Part shown: positions 22,629-28,886 of the stretch, one piece after another | Numbering within the stretch: position 1 is the stretch's first letter | How the letters are laid out: every line of letters starts with the position of its first letter | Assembly (NCBI RefSeq): GCF_000720175.1 | Contig: NZ_JOIX01000084.1 | Span: forward strand, 1-28,886 | DNA: 28,886 nucleotides | Reading direction: 5' to 3' | From: Streptomyces sp. NRRL S-337 | Lineage (GTDB): Bacteria; Actinomycetota; Actinomycetes; Streptomycetales; Streptomycetaceae | Notes under the pieces: model-generated | What the model was told of the DNA's origin: nothing | The model's database searches: none | The model's input: the letters and a program-made list of their open reading frames with translations, nothing else | Position numbers and translations under genes: made by a program

Positions 22629-23618
22629 TCAGCCGCCGATCAGCGGGTAGTGATCGCTGAGGTTGGTGTAGGTGTAGTCCTTGCCCCAGCTGGAGACGGT
22701 CCAGGGCGCCGACTCCTCCTTGACCACTTCGTTCTGCCAGTCGGCGGGCCGGGCATGGCCGTTGCGGTGCAGCACGTAGTCCAGGTCCTCGCGGGGGTCG
22801 TCGGGGTAGCGGTATTTCGCGATGGAGTTCTCCTGGGTGTCGAAGGAGTACGGGTGCCCGGTGCGGCTGTCGGCCGGGGCCAGATCGCCGTTGCTGAGCA
22901 GGGCGTTGTACTCCGCGCTGTGGGAGTCGATGTTGAGGTCGCCGGCGACCATGACCTCCTCGTCCGCCGGGATGTTCTTGGCGTCCAGGAAGGCGTCGAT
23001 CTCCTTGAGCTGCTTGGCGCGGTCCGCGGCCGCCTGGCCCGCTTTGCAGCCCGAGTCGGTGGACTGGGTGTGGGTGCCGACGACGTGCACCTTGGTGCCG
23101 CCCACGTCCAGCACCGCATAGACGAAGCCCTTGTTGGAGAAGGAGTCCGAACCGCAGGCGTCCTTGTAGATGTACTGCTCCTTGCGCAGGATCGGCCACT
23201 TGCTCAGCAAGGTCACCCCGCCGTCCTCCGGGGTGACGGCCGAGTAGGCGCCGCCGGTGGCGTCCCAGCCGCTCCGGCTACGGCCCACCACCGGAGTCTG
23301 GTGCGGATACTGTCCGGCGGCCCGGGACTTCAGCGCATCGGAGGAGGAATTGTCGAACGCCTCCTGGAGCACGACGACGTCATTGCCCTGGAAGAAGTCC
23401 GCGGCCGCGATCGCCTCGGCACGGTGGTCCTGGCCCCAGTTGGGATAGAGGTTCTTGCTCATCAGGAAGGTGTTGTAGCTCAGCACCTTCAGATGGGGAG
23501 CGGTGGCGGCCGAGGCGGTGGGGGACGCGGCGGTCACGGTCGCGGCGGCGAGGACCGCGGCGAGAGCGGCGGTGCGAAGGCCCGCTGCGGACGGCGTGCG
23601 CGGCGCTGGGTTCGACAC
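22629..23618 (-). CDS. Secreted sphingomyelinase C (neutral SMase, EEP superfamily)
   Basis: A 329-residue protein with a signal peptide (hydrophobic LRTAALAAVLAAATVTA, then ASPTASAATA with a likely cleavage site near 38-40). The mature part has the DNase I-like phosphodiesterase fold: VLSYNTFLM (Asn49), VVLQEAFD (metal-binding Glu86), GTHTQS (His183), GDLNIDS (Asp227, Asn229) and LSDHYPLIG (Asp322, catalytic His323). This residue set and length fit bacterial sphingomyelin phosphodiesterases, which cleave sphingomyelin to ceramide and phosphocholine. Cys155 and Cys191 could form a disulphide. Convergent with the macrodomain gene. In a soil actinomycete it probably serves phosphate or lipid scavenging. 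Confidence 0.93.
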   Translation of the reverse strand: MSNPAPRTPSAAGLRTAALAAVLAAATVTAASPTASAATAPHLKVLSYNTFLMSKNLYPNWGQDHRAEAIAAADFFQGNDVVVLQEAFDNSSSDALKSRAAGQYPHQTPVVGRSRSGWDATGGAYSAVTPEDGGVTLLSKWPILRKEQYIYKDACGSDSFSNKGFVYAVLDVGGTKVHVVGTHTQSTDSGCKAGQAAADRAKQLKEIDAFLDAKNIPADEEVMVAGDLNIDSHSAEYNALLSNGDLAPADSRTGHPYSFDTQENSIAKYRYPDDPREDLDYVLHRNGHARPADWQNEVVKEESAPWTVSSWGKDYTYTNLSDHYPLIGG

Positions 23619-23795
23619 TGAATCTCCCTATGGGGGTGGGGATTTGGTCCGGCGGCGCCATCCAACCAGTTGACATTACTTCTAGGTAACCGTCTGGGAG
23701 GTATGAGATGTACACACAGGGCCGGGGCCGCACGGCACGGGCAGGGATTCCGCTGCCCACACGCCGCCGGTCGGCGCCGTATCATGAGAAATGCT

Positions 23796-24659
23796 ATGAA
23801 TACGGAGAAAAACCAGCCAAAACCCCCGCCGGTCGGTGGTGTCCTCTGGTCGTTGGCCGGAGACATCCGCATGCTGCTCACCCTGCCGCCGGCGCTGACC
23901 ATGCAGGTCGCGCACCCCGCGGTGGGTGCCGGGGTGGACCACCACTCCGCCTTCCGGACCGACCCGTGGGGGCGTGGCGAGCGGTCGCTGGTCTCGCTGC
24001 AGCTGTGGGTCTACGGGGGCGACGGCGCGGCCGAGGAGGGGCGCCGGCTGCGCCGGCTGCACCGGACCATCGAGGGTACCGACGCGCACGGCCGCCCGTA
24101 CCACGCCCTGACCCCCGCGAACTACGCCTGGGTGCACGCCACCGGGTACCCCGTCTTCCGGCACGCCCAGCGTTACCTCGGCCGCCCCTTCACCGAGGCG
24201 CAGGAGCGGCAGCTGTACGCGGAATGGCTCCAGGTCGGGCGGGTCTTGGGCATCCAGGACCGCGATATGCCGCCGACCGTCGAGGAGTTCTGGCCGTACT
24301 ACCGCCGGGTCCTCGACACCGAGATCGAAGCGACCGCGGTGGTACGGGAGTTGATCGACCCCGACCCGCCGCTACCGGTGCCCGACCGCGGTCCGCGCTG
24401 GCTGCGGCTGCTGCTCCGGCTGGTCTGGCCCTGGCTGCGCCCGCGCTTCGCCCGCTTCCGACGGTTCGTCACGATCGGCCTGATGCCGCCGGACGCCCGG
24501 CGCGCCATCGGCCTGGAGTGGACCGAGGCGCAGGAGCGCCGGCTGCGCCGCTTCGGACGCGTGGTACGCGTGGTGGTCCCGGTCCTTCCGGAGCGGCTGC
24601 GCTTCATGCCGATCGCCCGCCGCGCCCGGCGTGCGGCGCGGCAGGCGGCGGTCCGGTAG
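23796..24659 (+). CDS. MpaB/rubber-oxygenase family protein (DUF2236)
   Basis: A 287-residue protein of the DUF2236 family, related to the catalytic domain of latex-clearing protein and the fungal oxygenase MpaB, which are b-type haem oxygenases. Typical segments are LTLPPALTMQVAHPAVGAGVDHHSAFRTDPWGR near the N terminus with candidate haem-ligand histidines, RRLHRTIEGTDAHGRPYHALTPANYAWVHAT and FWPYYRRVL. The C terminus is highly basic (RRARRAARQAAVR). There is no signal peptide. The start is uncertain: ATG at 23784 or 23796 are both possible, and a TATCAT hexamer at 23780-23785 would favour 23796 with almost no leader. Substrate unknown. The stop codon is part of a perfect 15-bp duplication. 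Confidence 0.85.
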   Translation: MNTEKNQPKPPPVGGVLWSLAGDIRMLLTLPPALTMQVAHPAVGAGVDHHSAFRTDPWGRGERSLVSLQLWVYGGDGAAEEGRRLRRLHRTIEGTDAHGRPYHALTPANYAWVHATGYPVFRHAQRYLGRPFTEAQERQLYAEWLQVGRVLGIQDRDMPPTVEEFWPYYRRVLDTEIEATAVVRELIDPDPPLPVPDRGPRWLRLLLRLVWPWLRPRFARFRRFVTIGLMPPDARRAIGLEWTEAQERRLRRFGRVVRVVVPVLPERLRFMPIARRARRAARQAAVR

Positions 24660-24674
24660 GCGGCGGTCCGGTAG
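24645..24674. repeat. Perfect 15-bp x 2 repeat containing the DUF2236 stop codon
   Basis: GCGGCGGTCCGGTAG occurs at 24645-24659 and again, without any change, at 24660-24674. The first copy encodes the final AAVR and the stop TAG; the second repeats four sense codons and TAG in the same frame. Perfect identity suggests a recent slippage duplication. Confidence 0.95.
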
Positions 24675-24695
24675 GGGCGTCCGGCGGACGAGCGA

Positions 24696-24731
24696 GGGCG
24701 GAGCCGGGGGACGACGGCCCCGGCTCCGCCC
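24696..24731. terminator. Perfect 14-bp hairpin between convergent genes
   Basis: GGGCGGAGCCGGGG (24696-24709) and CCCCGGCTCCGCCC (24718-24731) pair perfectly around an 8-nt loop, between the DUF2236 gene (+) and the M1 aminopeptidase gene (-). It is symmetric, so it could serve both. Confidence 0.78.
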
Positions 24732-24766
24732 CGTTCAGCGCTCGGCGGACGGCGTGCGGCCGGGCA

Positions 24767-26254
24767 TCAGTGCCCGTGCACGTCGTGCGTGGCCGCGATC
24801 TGCTTCCAGGATTTCGGCTGCGCCACCGGGCCGCGGGGTGCGCCAAGGGCCCGCTTGGCCGCGCCGCTCGCGGGCTTGGACGGCTGGAACAGCCAGGTGT
24901 CGAAGAACCCGGCCAGCTGCTTGCCGGACTTCTTCTCGGCGAACGCCACGAAGTCGGCCACCGAGGCGTTGCCGTACTTGTGCTCGGTCGGCCAGGACTT
25001 GAGGAGGCCGAAGAAGACCTTGTCGCCGACCTTGTTGCGGAGCGCCTGCAGGGCGAGCGCGCCACGGTCGTAGACGGCACCGTCGAACTGGTTCTCCGCA
25101 CCCGGGTTGCCCGGCTTGACCTTCCAGAACGGGTCGTCGGCCGGGTGCTGGGCGTAGACGTAGTCCGCGAGTTCCTGCGCGGTGCCCTCGCCCTCCTTCT
25201 CCGACCACAGCCACTGGCTGTAGGCGGCGAAGCCCTCGTTGATCCAGATGTCCTTCCAGTCCTTGAGGGAAACGCTGTCGCCGTACCACTGGTGCGCCAG
25301 CTCGTGCACCACGACCGAGACGTTGGTGCCCCGGTCGAAGGCCTTCTTGCCGTAGAACGGACGGGTCTGGGTCTCCAGGGCGTACCGGGCCGGCACGTTG
25401 GGGACGTAGCCGCCGACCGCGTTGAACGGGTACGGACCGAAGACGCTTTCCAGCCACTCGGTGATCTCGGTGGTGCGCTCGATGCTCGCCCGCGCCGACC
25501 CCTCGTTCGCGCCGAGGTCCTTGCTGACGGCGTTGATCACCGGCAGGCCGTTCGCGGTGGTGTCGGTGGTGATGTCGAACTTGCCGACCGCCAGCGTCGT
25601 CAGATACGTCGCCTGCGGCTTGTCCGAGCGCCAGTTGTAGCGGGTCCAGCCGAGCTTGGAGGTCTGCGAGGCCAGCACGCCGTTGCTGAGCGCCTGGGTG
25701 CCGTCCGGGACCGCGACCGAGATGTCGTAGGTCGCCTTGTCGGTGGGGTGGTCATTGCTCGGGAACCACCACACGGCGGAGTCCGGCTCCTGGGCGATCA
25801 CCGCCCCGTCGGGCGTACGGGCCCAGGCGGTGAAGTCGTCGATCTTCAGCTCGGAGGGCTTGCCCGCATAGCGCACGACGACGCTGATCTGCCTGCCCTT
25901 CTCCAGCGGCGCGGCCGGGGTGACCTCCAGCTCGTGCTTGCCGGACGTGGCGAACGTGGCCTTCTTGCCGTTGACCCTTATCTCGCTGACCTTGAGGCCG
26001 AAGTCCAGGTTGAAGCGGGAGAGGTCCTGGGTGGTCGTGGCGAGCAGCGTCGCCGTGCCCTCCAGCAGGTCCGTCTTCGGCTGGTACTTGAGTCGCAGGT
26101 CGTAGTGGGAAACGTCGTATCCGCCGTTTCCGCTCTCGGGGTAGTAGGTGTCGCCCACGCCCGGAGCGCCCGGGGAGAAGTCGGCCGCGGACGCCGGGAT
26201 CGCCAGCAGCAGACTGAGCGCGGCCGCGCCCGGGACGAGGAGTCTGTGACGCAC
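24767..26254 (-). CDS. Secreted M1-family metallopeptidase (aminopeptidase N-like)
   Basis: A 495-residue zinc aminopeptidase, shorter than the about 850-residue PepN type. The signal peptide is residues 1-23 (LLVPGAAALSLLLAIPASAA). The N-terminal beta domain runs to about 230, and the thermolysin-like domain has VVVHELAHQWYGDSV (zinc ligands His317 and His321, catalytic Glu318) and WINEGFAAY (third ligand Glu340). The substrate-binding exopeptidase motif GxMEN is replaced by ALETQ (292-296), keeping the Glu. The long C-terminal ERAP-like domain is absent. GTG at 26254 is supported by GGAGGAC just upstream. It probably removes N-terminal residues from peptides outside the cell, alongside the divergent Xaa-Pro dipeptidyl-peptidase. 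Confidence 0.94.
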   Translation of the reverse strand: MRHRLLVPGAAALSLLLAIPASAADFSPGAPGVGDTYYPESGNGGYDVSHYDLRLKYQPKTDLLEGTATLLATTTQDLSRFNLDFGLKVSEIRVNGKKATFATSGKHELEVTPAAPLEKGRQISVVVRYAGKPSELKIDDFTAWARTPDGAVIAQEPDSAVWWFPSNDHPTDKATYDISVAVPDGTQALSNGVLASQTSKLGWTRYNWRSDKPQATYLTTLAVGKFDITTDTTANGLPVINAVSKDLGANEGSARASIERTTEITEWLESVFGPYPFNAVGGYVPNVPARYALETQTRPFYGKKAFDRGTNVSVVVHELAHQWYGDSVSLKDWKDIWINEGFAAYSQWLWSEKEGEGTAQELADYVYAQHPADDPFWKVKPGNPGAENQFDGAVYDRGALALQALRNKVGDKVFFGLLKSWPTEHKYGNASVADFVAFAEKKSGKQLAGFFDTWLFQPSKPASGAAKRALGAPRGPVAQPKSWKQIAATHDVHGH

Positions 26255-26652
26255 GAGTCCTCCAACTCGTAGGGGGATGGCTCTGGTTCAGACCCTAGAC
26301 AGCCCACCGGGGCAGCGTCATGGACATGGCCGGATCTGACACATGACCGACATGAACCACCAACTGGCCCGGGTGGCGCCGTACGCCCTGCCGGCGCCGT
26401 ACGTCTGCCGACGCCGTACGCCCCGCCGGACCCGAGGCCTCCGCCGGCTTCGCTGGACCTGATGCCTCCGCATGCTTCGCTGGACCCGACCCGCCCGCTG
26501 GCCCCGACGCGCCCCCCTGGCCCCGACGTCCCCGTCGGGCCCGACTCCCCGGCAGGTCCCGTACGACCCGGGGGCGCCGGCCGTCACCGGCCGCACAGCC
26601 GTCGCCATCCGCACCCTTACGCGCGGGAGTTGAGCCGCGCTACGGTCCGCCC
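26255..26652. other. Divergent intergenic region between two secreted peptidases
   Basis: No credible gene. From 26375 to 26528 it consists largely of degenerate tandem repeats, followed by GC-rich sequence. On the plus side, TACGGT (26641-26646) lies 6 bp before the GTG of the Xaa-Pro peptidase. I see no convincing -35 for either gene. Confidence 0.6.
26375..26528. repeat. Nested minisatellite-like repeats
   Basis: Three units of 17-18 bp around GRCGCCGTACGYC (26375-26392, 26393-26409, 26410-26427). Then a 27-bp unit twice (26437-26463 and 26464-26490; 23 of 27 identical, starting GCCTCCGC and containing GCTTCGCTGGACC). Then CTGGCCCCGACG at 26498-26509 and 26517-26528. Each family has its own unit length, so these are independent local expansions rather than one array. 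Confidence 0.82.
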
Positions 26653-28623
26653 GTGACGAACCCTGCGCGGTTTCCCCGCATCCCCTTCACAGCGCTCGTG
26701 CTGGCGGCCGTCGCCTCCCTGCTGTCCGCACTGATCGGGCCGGCCGCCGCGCAGGCGGCGCCCGGCGAGAGCAGACCCGTGTACTCCTACGACCACGCGA
26801 TACGCGAATCGGTCTGGGTCGACACCCGGCTCGACGGCGATGCGGACGGACGGACCGACCGCGTCGCCGTCGACATCGTGCGGCCGTCCGAACCGGCCCG
26901 GCAGGGCCGCCGGATACCGGTGATCATGGATGCCAGCCCGTACTACTCCTGCTGCGGACGCGGCAACGAGAGCCAGAAGAAGACCTACGACGCCCACGGC
27001 CGGCCGGTCCAGTTCCCGCTCTTCTACGACAACTACTTCGTGCCGCGCGGCTATGCGACCGTCCTCGTCGACCTGGCCGGCACCAATCGCTCGGACGGCT
27101 GTGTCGACGTCGGCGGCCGCTCCGACATCCAGTCGGCCAGGGCCGTCGTCGACTGGCTGGGCGGCCGGGGCCGCGCCTACACCGCCCGCACCGGAGGCAG
27201 TCCCGTCACCGCCGGCTGGTCCAACGGCAGCACCGGCATGATCGGCAAGAGCTGGGACGCCACCATCGCCAACGGCGTCGCAGCCACCGGGGTCAAGGGG
27301 CTGAAAACCATCGTCCCGATCGCCGGCATCTCCTCCTGGTACGACTACTACTTCGCCAAGGGCGCCCCGCTCTACGACTCCGGCCCGGACGCGCTCGCCC
27401 ACGCGGTCGACAGCCCGGACGCGCAGAAACGATGCGCCGCCGTACAGAAGAAGCTCGCCGACGGGGCCCCGCGCAGCGGTGACTGGACCGCGCTGTGGAC
27501 CGAACGGGACTACGTCCGCAACGCCGGCAAGGTCCGGGCCAGCGTCTTCCTGGTACACGGCATGCAGGACCTCAACGTCCGTACCCGGCACGCCGGTCAG
27601 TGGTGGGACGCGCTCGCCCGGCACGGCGTCGCGCGCAAGATCTGGCTCTCGCAGACCGGGCACGTCGACCCCTTCGACTACCGGCGCACCGACTGGGTCA
27701 AGACCCTGCACCACTGGTTCGACCACTATTTGCTGGGCTACGACAACGGCATCGACCGCGCTCCGATGGCCGATATCGAGCGTTCCCCCGGCGTCTGGTC
27801 CACCGACCCGCAGTGGCCCGCGCCCGGCACCTCGGCCACCACACTGCGCCCGCGCCCGGGCCAGGAGCCCGGCGTCGGCGTCCTCGGCACCCGGAAGGCA
27901 CCCCGGGGCGCCACCGAGACCTTCACCGACGACCCCGGGCTCGGCGAAGCCGACTGGGCGGCCCACATCGACCGGCCGACGCCCGCCAAGGCCGGGTTCA
28001 GCACCGGGCCGCTGCGCGCGCCCCTGCGGCTGTCCGGCTCGGGATCGGTGACCGTCACCGTGACCCCGAGCACCTCCACCGCCCACCTCTCCGCCGTCCT
28101 GGTGGACCTCGGCCCCGACACCATCCGCAACTACGGAGCCGATGGCGAGGGCATCACCACCCTCGACAGGCGCACCTGCTGGGGCGCCGGCAACACGGGG
28201 GACACCGGCTGTTTCAAGGAGACCGCCGCCGACACCGAGAAGGTCGCGTACACCGTCCTCAGCCGCGGCTGGGCCGACCTCGGCAACTACGCCGACCCCC
28301 ACAAGGGCCGCCCGCTCACCCCGGGCAAGCCCTACAACCTCACCCTCGATCTGGCCGCCACCGACCACATCGTGCCCGCCGGGCACCGCCTCGCGCTGAT
28401 CGTGGCCGGGACCGACGCCGGGCTGATCGACCCGCCCTCGTCCCGGCCCACCCTCACCCTCGACCTGTCCCGCACGTCCGCACGCCTGCCGCTGACCGGC
28501 GGCCCCGCGGCCCTCGCGCGGGCCACCGCGCACGTGTCCGCCCCCGCCCCCGCCCACCGGACGGCACCGCTGGACGGGATCGCCCCGCCCCGCTCGATCA
28601 GCCGGATGCCCGGCGCGCAATGA
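26653..28623 (+). CDS. Secreted Xaa-Pro dipeptidyl-peptidase (S15/CocE-NonD family)
   Basis: A 656-residue serine peptidase with a signal peptide (FTALVLAAVASLLSALIGPAAAQAA, cleavage near 36). The alpha/beta-hydrolase domain follows: VIMDASPYYSCCG, ATVLVDLAGTNRSDGC, the nucleophile Ser200 in GMIGKSWDAT, acid Asp306 in VFLVHGMQDLNVRTRH, and His337 in QTGHVDPF. The C-terminal half is the jelly-roll domain typical of X-Pro dipeptidyl-peptidases and cocaine esterase. It releases Xaa-Pro dipeptides from peptide N termini. The GTG start has no close Shine-Dalgarno site and may be leaderless (TACGGT 6 bp upstream). CocE-type esterase activity is the alternative. Confidence 0.93.
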   Translation: MTNPARFPRIPFTALVLAAVASLLSALIGPAAAQAAPGESRPVYSYDHAIRESVWVDTRLDGDADGRTDRVAVDIVRPSEPARQGRRIPVIMDASPYYSCCGRGNESQKKTYDAHGRPVQFPLFYDNYFVPRGYATVLVDLAGTNRSDGCVDVGGRSDIQSARAVVDWLGGRGRAYTARTGGSPVTAGWSNGSTGMIGKSWDATIANGVAATGVKGLKTIVPIAGISSWYDYYFAKGAPLYDSGPDALAHAVDSPDAQKRCAAVQKKLADGAPRSGDWTALWTERDYVRNAGKVRASVFLVHGMQDLNVRTRHAGQWWDALARHGVARKIWLSQTGHVDPFDYRRTDWVKTLHHWFDHYLLGYDNGIDRAPMADIERSPGVWSTDPQWPAPGTSATTLRPRPGQEPGVGVLGTRKAPRGATETFTDDPGLGEADWAAHIDRPTPAKAGFSTGPLRAPLRLSGSGSVTVTVTPSTSTAHLSAVLVDLGPDTIRNYGADGEGITTLDRRTCWGAGNTGDTGCFKETAADTEKVAYTVLSRGWADLGNYADPHKGRPLTPGKPYNLTLDLAATDHIVPAGHRLALIVAGTDAGLIDPPSSRPTLTLDLSRTSARLPLTGGPAALARATAHVSAPAPAHRTAPLDGIAPPRSISRMPGAQ

Positions 28624-28630
28624 CCGCCCT

Positions 28631-28797
28631 GGGGTGCCTCCCCGGTCCAGGCCCGGTCGTCCCGGTCAGGCCTGGTCGCCCCGGTAGGGCCGGTCTGGCC
28701 GGCCTCCCCGGCCTCCCCGGTCTCCTGGCCACACCGGCCACACCGGCCTCCCGGCCAGGACGGCCTCCCCGGTCCCGCCGGACCGGGGAGGCACCCC
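28631..28797. repeat. Perfect 18-bp inverted repeat enclosing a repeat-rich 131-bp segment
   Basis: GGGGTGCCTCCCCGGTCC (28631-28648) is the exact reverse complement of GGACCGGGGAGGCACCCC (28780-28797). The intervening segment is full of GGCCTCCCC and CCACACCGG copies and contains further complementary pieces (TCCTGGCC and GGCCAGGA). It begins 8 bp after the Xaa-Pro peptidase stop. It could be a large terminator-like structure or a MITE-like element; I see no target-site duplication. The remaining 28798-28886 holds no recognisable gene. Confidence 0.85.
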
Positions 28798-28886
28798 TAC
28801 GGCCAGGGGCCGCCCACCGCGGGCGCCCCGGCAACGCCCCCACCCCGGGCCAGCCCCGCACCCCGCACCTCGGCCCCCGGCACCCC

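Noticed and set aside
22629..23618. Sphingomyelinase as evidence of a pathogenicity region
   Set aside because: Related secreted sphingomyelinases occur in saprophytic Streptomyces, and nothing else here indicates virulence.
23708..26272. Very long plus-strand ORF (854 codons) across the DUF2236 and M1 peptidase genes
   Set aside because: It is an open frame caused by high G+C. It runs antisense to a clear M1 peptidase and in another frame over DUF2236, and shows no domain.
26617..28620. Minus-strand ORF of 667 codons opposite the Xaa-Pro peptidase
   Set aside because: Antisense shadow with glycine/valine-rich low-complexity sequence; the plus-strand gene has all catalytic residues.
1..28886. 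tRNA, rRNA, riboswitch or phage/IS genes
   Set aside because: I found no cloverleaf, conserved rRNA segment, recognisable riboswitch core, transposase or integrase. The only transposon-like sequence is the adapter mosaic end.

Overview
The window is high-GC DNA (I estimate about 70% G+C by eye). Third codon positions are almost all G or C, GTG starts are common, and secreted hydrolases sit beside primary metabolism genes. This fits a Streptomyces or close relative. I recall a similar neighbourhood (fatty-acid oxidation genes, asparagine permease, macrodomain protein) around SCO6735 in S. coelicolor. Positions 1-45 are not genomic: they are an Illumina Nextera adapter with its i5 index, so the left edge is almost certainly a contig end.

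Layout. (1) 292-5155, sugar-phosphate locus: SIS-domain protein, class II aldolase and DeoR regulator, all on the minus strand, divergent from a sugar-porter permease. The spacer holds a good promoter with a cluster of TGATCAGTnACT-type repeats at its start point. No kinase is visible; it may lie beyond the contig end. (2) 5222-12227, mixed metabolism and stress genes: YciI-like protein, amidase, endonuclease V, a saccharopine-dehydrogenase-like reductase, a sialate/organic-acid type MFS permease, an MgtC/SapB membrane protein and a YjbR/MmcQ protein. (3) 12408-19511, fatty-acid beta-oxidation: alpha-methylacyl-CoA racemase, a possible 44-residue coupled ORF, acyl-CoA dehydrogenase, thiolase and FadB, facing a MerR-type regulator. 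The fad promoter and the merR promoter carry a similar 21-bp imperfect palindrome. (4) 19512-24659: a small unknown ORF, L-asparagine permease, a TARG1-class macrodomain protein, a secreted sphingomyelinase C and an MpaB-family (DUF2236) oxygenase. (5) 24767-28623: two secreted peptidases, an M1 aminopeptidase and an Xaa-Pro dipeptidyl-peptidase, transcribed divergently.

Two themes cut across the genes. First, three sites match the actinobacterial RecA-independent DNA-damage promoter (tTGTCRGTG-N8-TAnnnT, activated by PafBC in mycobacteria): before the macrodomain gene, before the YjbR gene, and facing the amidase from the spacer it shares with endonuclease V. Second, tandem repeats sit on stop codons. 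In five genes (aldolase, MFS permease, MgtC, macrodomain, DUF2236) the last codons and the stop belong to a repeat unit of 10-21 bp that is copied one to four more times downstream. In a sixth (deoR) an array begins three bases after the stop. Other minisatellite-like arrays fill several intergenic gaps. I consider this stop-codon-anchored repeat pattern the most unusual signal in the window.
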